In this document: one piece after another, positions 23,836-30,979 of the stretch | How the letters are laid out: every line of letters starts with the position of its first letter | Numbering within the stretch: the stretch's first letter is position 1 | Source: Cellulomonas sp. NS3 | GTDB lineage: Bacteria; Actinomycetota; Actinomycetes; Actinomycetales; Cellulomonadaceae | Length of the DNA stretch: 64,000 nucleotides | Direction of reading: 5' to 3' | Assembly: GCF_024757985.1 (NCBI RefSeq) | Contig: NZ_CP103289.1 | Coordinates: forward strand, 930,001 to 994,000 | Translations under genes and position numbers: made by a program | The notes under the pieces: model-generated | What the model saw: the letters and a program-made list of their open reading frames with translations, nothing else | Database searches by the model: none | What the model was told of the DNA's origin: nothing

Positions 23836-24749
23836 GCCTCCCGGGCGCGCACGCGGACACCAGGGACCCCGCCCCCGGTGGGGTGCGCGTCCAGCCGTAC
23901 GGCGAACGCGCGTTCCTGGTCGACGTCGCCGGCCTGGACGAGGTGCGCGCGCTCGACGCCGCGCTGCGTGCCGACCCGCCGCCCGGGACCGAGGACCTCG
24001 TCCCGGCGGCCCGCACGGTGCTCGTCCGGTTCGCCGCGGGCACGCCCGCCGGTGACGTCGAGGAGCACGTGCGCGCGGCCGCGCGCCGGGCGGCGGCCCG
24101 CACGGTGCTCGTCCGGTTCGCCGCGGGCACGCCCGCCGGTGACGTCGAGGAGCACGTGCGCGCGGCCGCGCGCCGGGCGGTGCAGGGCGGAGGCCCGGCA
24201 CAGGACGCCCCCTCGCCGGAGGGTGTCGTCCGCCTGGGCGTGCACTACGACGGGCCGGATCTCGACGAGGTCGCCGCGCTGACCGGCGTGACCCGGGCGG
24301 AGGTCGTCGCTCGCCACACCGGGCGCGAGCACGTCGTCGCCTTCGGCGGCTTCATGCCGGGCTTCGCGTACCTGACGGGCGTCGACCCGGCGCTGCACGT
24401 CCCGCGCCGGTCGAGCCCGCGCGAGCGGGTGCCGGCGGGGTCGGTGGCGCTCGCGGGGGAGTTCACCGCGGTGTACCCCGCGCCGACGCCCGGGGGGTGG
24501 CGGCTGATCGGGCGGTCCGCCGCCGTGCTGTTCGACGCGGCGCGCGCCCAGCCGGCGCTGCTCGTCCCCGGTGCGCGCGTGCGTTTCGTCGACCTGGACG
24601 CCTCGGGCGGCGGAGCCGCGGGTCCGGACGATCAGAGCGCCGACGTCGTCGGTCCGGGCGCTCCGGGCGGCGGCGGCGACGGTCCGGACGATCCCGGTGG
24701 CGACAGCGCCGGTCCGGGCGCTCCTGCGCCCTCGGGGGCCCGGCCGTGA
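23832..24749 (+). CDS. pxpB: 5-oxoprolinase subunit PxpB (KipI-like), with internal duplication
   Basis: 305 residues from GTG 23832. The KipI/allophanate-hydrolase-subunit-1 motifs are FGGFMPGFAYLTGV, PRERVPAGSVALAGEFTAVYP and PGGWRLIGRS. Residues ~59-116 are two identical copies of a 29-residue block beginning AARTVLVRFAAG, encoded by an exact 87-base tandem repeat; normal family members have one. The last ~50 residues are Gly/Asp/Pro low complexity, made of degenerate GGTCCGGACGAT-like units. Overlaps pxpC by four bases. Whether the duplication disturbs function is unknown. Confidence 0.9.
   Translation: MSLPGAHADTRDPAPGGVRVQPYGERAFLVDVAGLDEVRALDAALRADPPPGTEDLVPAARTVLVRFAAGTPAGDVEEHVRAAARRAAARTVLVRFAAGTPAGDVEEHVRAAARRAVQGGGPAQDAPSPEGVVRLGVHYDGPDLDEVAALTGVTRAEVVARHTGREHVVAFGGFMPGFAYLTGVDPALHVPRRSSPRERVPAGSVALAGEFTAVYPAPTPGGWRLIGRSAAVLFDAARAQPALLVPGARVRFVDLDASGGGAAGPDDQSADVVGPGAPGGGGDGPDDPGGDSAGPGAPAPSGARP
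24006..24179 (+). repeat. Exact 87-bp tandem duplication inside pxpB
   Basis: Bases 24006-24092 and 24093-24179 are identical, both starting GCGGCCCGCACGGTG. The period is a multiple of three, so the frame is kept and 29 residues are added. The absence of any difference indicates a recent event or an assembly artefact. Confidence 0.95.
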
Positions 24750-25600
24750 TCGAGGTGCTGGTCCCGGGCCTCCTCACCCTCGTCGAGGACGGGGGCCGGC
24801 CGGGCCTCGCGGCGGTCGGCGTCGGGCGCTCGGGCGCGGCCGACCCGGCGGCGCTGCGGCTCGGCAACCGGCTGGTCGGCAACGCCCCCGGTGCGGCTGC
24901 CCTCGAGGTGCTGCTCGGCGGCCTGGAGCTGCACGCCCTGCAGACGACGGTCGTCGCGCTCACGGGTGCGCGGGGGCCGGCATGGGTCGACGACGCGCCG
25001 GCCGGCCACGGTGCGGCGCTCCGGCTCCCGGTGGGGTCGCGGCTCCGGTTGGGCGCCGCCGAGCACGGGCTGCGGACGTACGTCGCGGTGCGCGGCGGGG
25101 TGGACGTCCCCGCCGTGCTCGGGTCGCGGTCCGCCGACCGGCTCTCGGGGCTCGGGCCGGCGCCGCTCGCCGCCGGCGACCTGCTGCCCGTCGGCCAGGA
25201 CACGCGCGGGTTCCCCGAGCCGGACGCCGCGCCGACGGCGGAGTCCTGGCCGGAGCGCGTGGTCCTGCCCGTGGTGCCCGGGCCGCGGCTCGACTGGTTC
25301 GCGGCGGACGCGCTCGACGTGCTCGCCCGCGGGGACTACCGCGTGACGCCGTCGAGCGACCGGGTCGCGCTCCGGCTGTCCGGCCCGCCGCTGCCGCGTG
25401 CCGACCGCGGCGAGCTGCCCTCGGAGGGTCTCGTCGTGGGCGCGGTGCAGGCCCCGCCCGACGGGCAGCCGGTGGTCTTCGGTCCCGACCACCCGGTGAC
25501 CGGCGGGTACCCGGTGCTCGCTGTCGTGCGCGCGCGCGGCCTCTCGGCGGCGGCGCAGCTGCGTCCGGGCGACCCCGTGGGGTTCGTGCTCGAGCGCTGA
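24746..25600 (+). CDS. pxpC: 5-oxoprolinase subunit PxpC (biotin-dependent carboxyltransferase-like)
   Basis: 284 residues from GTG 24746, overlapping pxpB. Motifs of the KipA/allophanate-hydrolase-subunit-2 family: LLTLVEDGGRPGLAAVGVGRSGAADPAALRLGNRLVGN near the start, YVAVRGGVDVPAVLGSRS, VVPGPRLDWF, the SSDRVALRLSGPPL segment and the final [23 protein letters not shown]. Third member of the pxpABC operon. Confidence 0.94.
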   Translation: MIEVLVPGLLTLVEDGGRPGLAAVGVGRSGAADPAALRLGNRLVGNAPGAAALEVLLGGLELHALQTTVVALTGARGPAWVDDAPAGHGAALRLPVGSRLRLGAAEHGLRTYVAVRGGVDVPAVLGSRSADRLSGLGPAPLAAGDLLPVGQDTRGFPEPDAAPTAESWPERVVLPVVPGPRLDWFAADALDVLARGDYRVTPSSDRVALRLSGPPLPRADRGELPSEGLVVGAVQAPPDGQPVVFGPDHPVTGGYPVLAVVRARGLSAAAQLRPGDPVGFVLER

Positions 25601-25902
25601 CGGCGCCGGGCCGGCCGCGGCCGCCCGAGGCGCGAGCCGTCGGAGGCGCGGCCGTCGACGGCTGCTCCGGGTGTGGTCCGGCGAACGAACGGCGTGGGCG
25701 GCCAAAGCGGCGAGCGCCGACGCGCACGGACGCCGCGCGGCGGCTGCCCGGAGGTGTCGTCGACGCCGCGCGCAGACGGGCCGGGAGCGACACGCCGGAC
25801 CGTCCCGTGGACCTGCCACGTCGGTGCGCAGGCCCGCTGCCTGCCCGCGCGACAGACAGGACCTTGGTCCCCGCGCCGGCCGGGGCCCCGGGCATAGAAA
25901 TG
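25601..25902. other. Intergenic stretch upstream of the nrdD regulatory region
   Basis: GC-rich sequence without a convincing gene. A weak inverted repeat (CCGGGCCGGCCGCGG region, 25605-25625) just after pxpC could end that transcript. Nothing else is identified. Confidence 0.35.
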
Positions 25903-25949
25903 CCACATCTTGTTGCCCGGTGCCGCGATGACCACCACATCTGGTGGGG
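25902..25949 (+). promoter_or_regulatory. Two NrdR-like boxes upstream of nrdDG
   Basis: Two similar partly symmetric sites, CCACATCTTGTTG (25903-25915) and CCACATCTGGTGG (25935-25947), are spaced 32 bases apart, three helical turns. NrdR boxes before ribonucleotide reductase genes typically come in pairs at about this spacing and share the A/T centre flanked by CAC/GTG arms. The assignment is by position and pattern, and no nrdR gene is in the window. Confidence 0.5.
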
Positions 25950-25998
25950 GCATATCGGGCGTGCGGCGCGGCACCGAGAACACACGACTCCGCCACCG

Positions 25999-26058
25999 CG
26001 CACCGCCCCCCCGCACCGCCCACCCCGCACCGCCCACCCCGCACCGCCCACCCCGCAC
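25999..26058 (+). repeat. Short tandem repeats in the nrdD leader
   Basis: About four copies of a 14-base unit GCACCGCCCACCCC just upstream of the nrdD ribosome site (GGAGG at 26076-26080). This C-rich, G-poor stretch would leave an unstructured leader; no function is known. Confidence 0.75.
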
Positions 26059-26085
26059 AGTCCACCCAGCCCCCCGGAGGAACCC

Positions 26086-27900
26086 ATGGAGCACCACCCC
26101 GTCGTCGAGGTCGGCTCGTCGATCGACGAGTACCTCGACCGCAGCGACTGGCGCGTCAACGCCAACGCCAACCAGGGCTACTCGCTCGGCGGGATGATCC
26201 TCAACACCGCGGGCAAGGTCGTGGCGAACTACTGGCTGAGCCACGTGTACGACCCGGAGATCGGGCGGGCGCACCGCGAGGGCGACCTGCACATCCACGA
26301 CCTCGACATGTTCTCGGGCTACTGCGCGGGCTGGTCGCTGCGCACGCTCCTGCAGGAGGGCCTCAACGGCGTGCCCGGCAAGGTCGAGGCGCGCGCGCCG
26401 AGGCACTTCAGCTCGGCGATCGGCCAGATCGTGAACTTCCTCGGCACCATGCAGAACGAGTGGGCGGGCGCGCAGGCGTTCAGCTCGTTCGACACGTACA
26501 TGGCGCCCTACGTCCGGCTCGACTCGCTGACGTACGCGCAGGTCAAGCAGGGCATCCAGGAGCTCGTCTACAACCTCAACGTGCCGTCGCGCTGGGGCAC
26601 GCAGACGCCGTTCACGAACCTCACGTTCGACTGGACGTGCCCCGAGGACCTGCGCGAGCAGGTGCCGTTCGTCGCGGACGAGCCGGTCGACTTCACGTAC
26701 GGCGACCTGCAGGTCGAGATGGACCTGATCAACCGCGCGTACATCGAGGTCATGACCGACGGGGACGCGAGCGGCCGGGTCTTCACGTTCCCGATCCCGA
26801 CGTACAACATCACCGAGGACTTCCCGTGGGAGTCCGAGAACGCCGAGCTGCTGTTCGCGATGACCGCGAAGTACGGGCTGCCGTACTTCCAGAACTTCAT
26901 CCGCTCCGACATGAAGCCGGGCGACGTGCGCTCGATGTGCTGCCGCCTCCAGCTCGACCTGCGCGAGCTGCTCAAGCGCGGGAACGGCCTGTTCGGCTCC
27001 GCGGAGCAGACGGGCTCCCTCGGCGTCGTGACGGTCAACTGCGCGCGCCTCGGCTACCTGCACCGCGGCGACGAGGCGGCCCTGCTCCGCGAGCTCGACC
27101 GCCTGCTCGACCTGGCCCGGGACTCCCTCGAGGTCAAGCGCACGGTCGTCCAGAGGTACATCGACGAGGGCCTCTTCCCGTACACGAAGCGCTACCTCGG
27201 CACGCTCGACAACCACTTCTCGACGATCGGCGTCAACGGCGTCAACGAGATGGTCCGCAACGTCACGTCGGACCTGGAGGACGTCACGACGGCCGACGGG
27301 CACGCGCTCGCGGTCCGGCTGCTCGACCACGTCCGGGCCCGGATGGTCGAGTTCCAGGAGGCGACGGGCCACCTGTACAACCTCGAGGCCACGCCGGCCG
27401 AGGGCACGACGTACCGGTTCGCCAAGGAGGACCGCAAGCGGTTCGCCGACATCCTCCAGGCGGGCACCGAGGCCAACCCGTACTACACGAACTCCTCGCA
27501 GCTCCCGGTGGGCTTCACCGACGACCCGTTCGAGGCGCTCGAGCGCCAGGAGGAGCTTCAGCGCAAGTACACGGGCGGCACGGTGCTGCACCTGTACATG
27601 TCCGAGCGGCTGAGCACCGCGCAGGCGTGCCGCGAGCTCGTCCGCCGGTCCCTGTCGACGTACCGCCTCCCGTACATCACGATCACGCCGACGTTCTCGA
27701 TCTGCCCGAACCACGGCTACCTCGCGGGCGAGCACCCCACGTGCGAGCGCTGCGGCGACGAGCGCCCGGGCGCCGACCCGGTCGTGTGTGAGGTGTGGAC
27801 GCGCGTCATGGGGTACCACCGGCCCGTGAGCTCGTTCAACATCGGGAAGAAGGGCGAGCACGCCGAGCGCACGCCGTTCCTCGAGCCGGTCCGCGCGTGA
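26086..27900 (+). CDS. nrdD: Anaerobic (class III) ribonucleoside-triphosphate reductase, short form without ATP-cone
   Basis: Glycyl-radical enzyme making deoxynucleotides without oxygen. ATG 26086 follows GGAGG; 604 residues. The protein starts at IDEYLDRSDWRVNANANQGYS, so the N-terminal ATP-cone of E. coli NrdD is absent. Catalytic-domain landmarks include DLHIHDLDMFSGYCAGWSL, SRWGTQTPFTNLTFDW and DVRSMCCRLQLDL. Near the C-terminus a CPNHGYLAGEHPTCERCG zinc site precedes CEVWTRVMGYHRP, whose glycine would carry the radical. It overlaps nrdG by four bases. NrdR-like boxes lie upstream. Confidence 0.95.
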   Translation: MEHHPVVEVGSSIDEYLDRSDWRVNANANQGYSLGGMILNTAGKVVANYWLSHVYDPEIGRAHREGDLHIHDLDMFSGYCAGWSLRTLLQEGLNGVPGKVEARAPRHFSSAIGQIVNFLGTMQNEWAGAQAFSSFDTYMAPYVRLDSLTYAQVKQGIQELVYNLNVPSRWGTQTPFTNLTFDWTCPEDLREQVPFVADEPVDFTYGDLQVEMDLINRAYIEVMTDGDASGRVFTFPIPTYNITEDFPWESENAELLFAMTAKYGLPYFQNFIRSDMKPGDVRSMCCRLQLDLRELLKRGNGLFGSAEQTGSLGVVTVNCARLGYLHRGDEAALLRELDRLLDLARDSLEVKRTVVQRYIDEGLFPYTKRYLGTLDNHFSTIGVNGVNEMVRNVTSDLEDVTTADGHALAVRLLDHVRARMVEFQEATGHLYNLEATPAEGTTYRFAKEDRKRFADILQAGTEANPYYTNSSQLPVGFTDDPFEALERQEELQRKYTGGTVLHLYMSERLSTAQACRELVRRSLSTYRLPYITITPTFSICPNHGYLAGEHPTCERCGDERPGADPVVCEVWTRVMGYHRPVSSFNIGKKGEHAERTPFLEPVRA

Positions 27901-28571
27901 GCGGTGGACCGGACGCGCTGGAGATCGCCGGCCTGACGGCGCTCTCGACGTGCGACTGGCCGGGCCGGCTCGTCGCGACCCTGTTCCTGCAGGGCTGCCC
28001 GTGGGACTGCACGTACTGCCACAACCCGTCGCTGATCGACCCGCGCACCCCGGGCACCGTCCCGTGGTCGCGGGTGCGAGGCCTGCTCGCGCGACGGCAC
28101 GGGCTGCTCGACGGCGTCGTGTTCTCGGGCGGCGAGCCGACGCGCCAGCACGCGCTCGGGGCGGCGATGCGCGAGGTGCGCGACGCCGGCTACCTCGTCG
28201 GGCTGCACACCTCGGGCGCCTACCCCCGCCGGCTCGAGGAGGTGCTGCCGCTCGTCGACTGGGTGGGCCTCGACATCAAGGCGCCCGCCTCGCTCTACCG
28301 GGCGATCACGCGCGTCGGCCCGAGCGCGGACGCGGCGTTCGCGTCGCTGCGCCTCGTGCTCGACGCGAGCGTCGACGTGCAGGTGCGCACGACGGTCGAC
28401 CCGACGGTGCTGAGCCCCGAGGACGTCACCCGCCTCGGCTCGACGCTGCGCGGGCTCGGGGTGCGCGACCACGTCCTGCAGGAGGTCAGGCCCGACGGGA
28501 CCACCGAGGCGTACCGGCGCGCGCTGGCAGACGCCCGCACGCGGTCGGCCGCCGGGTCGCCGCGCGGCTGA
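27897..28571 (+). CDS. nrdG: Anaerobic ribonucleotide reductase activating protein (radical SAM)
   Basis: Generates the glycyl radical on NrdD. GTG 27897 overlaps the nrdD stop; 224 residues. The radical SAM cluster motif is CPWDCTYCHNP (CxxxCxxC), preceded by TLFLQGC and followed by GVVFSGGEPTRQ (the GGE SAM-binding motif) and WVGLDIKAP. The order nrdD-nrdG with a GTGA overlap is typical. Confidence 0.95.
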   Translation: MSGGPDALEIAGLTALSTCDWPGRLVATLFLQGCPWDCTYCHNPSLIDPRTPGTVPWSRVRGLLARRHGLLDGVVFSGGEPTRQHALGAAMREVRDAGYLVGLHTSGAYPRRLEEVLPLVDWVGLDIKAPASLYRAITRVGPSADAAFASLRLVLDASVDVQVRTTVDPTVLSPEDVTRLGSTLRGLGVRDHVLQEVRPDGTTEAYRRALADARTRSAAGSPRG

Positions 28572-28784
28572 CCGAGGTGCCCGGCCTCGGCGCTGCGGGT
28601 CGTCACCCCGGCGCCGGGTCGGGTCCCGCCGACCTGCGCGGGAACCCCGCGGGCCGAACGTGGCAGGCTCACCCGACGGGACGCTGCCCGCGAGGGTGGC
28701 GTACCGGGACGACACGGGCGCGATGCCCCCGCAGGGCACGTGCTTCTGTTTGAATGACGCCGAACCGACGAAACGGGGTGGGGC

Positions 28785-29120
28785 ATGGACGTCGGAGTAG
28801 TCAGCCGGGCGGTGGGCGACGTGACGGTGGTCGAGGTCTCCGGGGAGATCGACGTCTACACGGCGTCGGTCCTGCGCGAACGGCTCGCGAGCCTCATCGA
28901 CGAGGGTCGCACCGATCTGGTCGTGGACCTCACGCCCGTGCGCTTCATGGACTCCACGGGCCTCGGCGTCCTGGTGGGCGTGCTCAAGAAGGTGCGCGGC
29001 CACGGCGGCCGCCTCCAGCTCGTGATCGACTCGGAGCGCCTGCTCAAGGTCTTCCGCATCACGGCACTGACCCAGGTCTTCACGATCCACGAGACGGTCG
29101 ACGCGGCGCTCGCGGCCTGA
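28785..29120 (+). CDS. STAS-domain anti-sigma factor antagonist (BldG/SpoIIAA-like)
   Basis: 111-residue single STAS domain from ATG 28785, preceded by GGGGTGGGG. It has [20 protein letters not shown] and the phosphorylation loop [16 protein letters not shown], with the serine of DSTGLG the presumed target of an anti-sigma kinase. A partner anti-sigma kinase gene is not adjacent; the next gene remnants are unrelated. Confidence 0.92.
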   Translation: MDVGVVSRAVGDVTVVEVSGEIDVYTASVLRERLASLIDEGRTDLVVDLTPVRFMDSTGLGVLVGVLKKVRGHGGRLQLVIDSERLLKVFRITALTQVFTIHETVDAALAA

Positions 29121-29199
29121 CCCGGACGCCGGCGGTCACCCGTCCGGCCGCCGACGAGCGTTCTCCTCTCGGTCGATCTGCGCGCGCGTGCCACGATGC

Positions 29200-29366
29200 G
29201 CGGGTCGTCGACACCCTGGACCCCGCGTCCGTCGCGGCCGGCGTCTCGTGGTGGGAGGACCTCACGGGCGACGGCGGCGAGGGCATGGTTCAAGCCGCTC
29301 CCCAACCCGACGCGGGCCCGCAAGGGCCTCGCGCTCGAGTCGGAGGCGGTCGACCCGAGGCTCTGA
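29200..29366 (+). pseudogene. Fragment of a polynucleotide kinase-phosphatase (ligase part)
   Basis: In one frame the sequence reads VVDTLDPASVAAGVSWWEDLTGDGGEGM, then in a neighbouring frame FKPLPNPTRARKGLAL before a stop. The WW-E-L-GGEGMVVKP...KGL order is that of the nucleotidyltransferase motif IV region of bacterial PNKP (Hen1-Pnkp RNA repair). A single-base loss around 29287 and the missing upstream and downstream parts show a decayed remnant. The match is from memory. Confidence 0.5.
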
Positions 29367-29406
29367 GCTCCGGGGGCGTCGGCGCGCGACGCCGCGACAG
29401 GCATGC

Positions 29407-30387
29407 TCAGCGCTCGCGGATCCGGTAGACGAGCTCCCTCCGCCCGTCGGTCACCTGCTCCGTCAGCTCGACGGCGTAGCGGTCGTCGTGGAGCGCGAGC
29501 ACGTGGCCGCCGGAGGGCATCAGGGTGTCGTCCTCGCCCGGCACCGGGTGCACGAAGCCGGCCTCGGTGAGCGCCCGCTCCGCACGGAGCCGGGCGTCGG
29601 TCCCGTCGACGGCGACGACCACCAGCCAGCGGGCCTCCGTGGTCCCCGGGAGCGTGACGACCTGCGGGGCCGTCCCCGCGATGACGGGGACGTCCGCGGG
29701 CAGGTCCGCCGGCACGGAGGCGTCGGCCGTCCCGTCACCGAGCAGCTCGAGCGACCACGGGCCGTCCACAGCCCGCTGCAGCGTCCCCCCGCCCGCGGTG
29801 TACGTCCGGTACGCGTACACCGCGTAGTCGCCGGCCGGCAGCGGTTCTCCGCCCGGCGCGTCCGCGGTGCCGCACGTGACCAGCGGGAGGCCGACGACCG
29901 CGACCTCGGTGGAGCGGGCATCGCGGTCCCCGCCCGCGCGCACGCCACCGGGGTCGACGCCGGACAGGGCGTCGTGCACGGGGCCCTCGGTCCATGCCCG
30001 CTCGGGGAGAACGAGCGCACGCCCGTCGGCCGAGCGGTCGGGGACCGCCACGATCGTGCCCTCCCGCACCGCGACGAGGAAGGGTCCCTCGGACGTGAGC
30101 CCGACGGGGGGCGCGGCGGCCTCGGAGACGTCGGACGTGGCGGCCGAGGCGACGAGCTCCCGGCCGACGAGCGCGCCCAGGTCGGTGCGGGAGTCGACGT
30201 GCCACGACGCGCTGGTCGCGATGCCGGTGCCGGTCCCGACGAGCTCGATCTCGACCGGGCCGTCGGTGTCGAGGTCGATCAGGGCGTCGACCTGCGTCCC
30301 GCACTCGCCCGGTGCCGCGTCGGGCGACGCGGTCGGCACGAGCGGGTCGCTCCGGGTGAGGACGGTCCCGGCAAGTGCGAGGTCGCG
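29407..30387 (-). pseudogene. N-terminally truncated hypothetical protein
   Basis: An open frame of about 325 codons with good codon usage encodes a secreted-type beta-rich protein (GPVEIELVGTGTGIATSASWHV, PAGDYAVYAYRTYTAGGG, PWSLELLGDGTADASV, ending YAVELTEQVTDGRRELVYRIRER). No start codon with a ribosome site or signal peptide precedes the first sensible residues (LALAGTVLTRSDPLVPT); upstream in the same frame is out-of-frame sigma-factor sequence. The 5' part has therefore probably been deleted. In intact loci a membrane or lipoprotein gene often follows a sigma gene of this class, so this may be that partner. Confidence 0.6.
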
Positions 30388-30713
30388 AGCGCGGCGTGCA
30401 CGTCGGCCCGCGCCGCCGAGGCGTCCTCGGGGCCGTCGGTCGTCTCGGCGCCGTCGAGCAGGTGCCGCACACCGCTCCAGCGCCGCCGCCTGCGGTACCC
30501 GTCGAGGAAGACGGTGAGGACCGCCCGGCGCACGTACGCCTCCGCCGCGTGCGTCTCGCGTAGCGGACGGCCCTGGCTGAACGCCCGGACGAGCGCCTCC
30601 TGCACGAGGTCCTCGGCCTCCGCGGTACCGCCGGTCAGCAGCGCCGCGTACCGCACGAGCGCCGCGCCGCGCTCGCGCACCAGCGCGTCGAGCACGTGCT
30701 CCCAGTCCGCCAC
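30279..30713 (-). pseudogene. ECF-type sigma factor lacking region 4
   Basis: GTG 30713, preceded by GGAGG, opens a SigE-like ECF sigma gene: LVRERGAALVRYAALLTGGTAEAEDLVQEALVRAFSQG covers sigma region 2, followed by AEAYVRRAVLTVFLDGYRRRRRW. At about residue 108 (RADVHAAL, which should open region 4) the reading becomes nonsense (ATSHLPGPSSPG...) until a stop at 30279. Beyond that point the downstream gene takes over in another frame. A deletion removing region 4 and the start of the next gene explains both. Confidence 0.7.
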
Positions 30714-30979
30714 TGCGCCTCCGTCGTCGTCCCCGTGTCCTTCGGCGCACGGCAGGCGCACCTGCCTCTCATGACGACCGGGGAGGCTCGACCGTTGGTC
30801 CCGGGGACGGACCCATCGTGGCGGTCGCGGGCCGCGCCCGGCAGGCCCCGCCTCCGGACGCGTCGTCGTCCCGCGACCCGTCGTCCGCATCTGGCTAGAC
30901 TTCGGCGCGTCCGACGGCAACGGGGCCGATCCGGACGGGCGTGGTTCAGGGGGGCCGCGCCGGTGCCCGAGGAGGTTGC

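Noticed and set aside
19536-24749. Very long plus-strand open frame (over 1700 codons)
   Set aside because: It is mostly antisense to the helicase gene; only its last 305 codons from GTG 23832 are the real pxpB.
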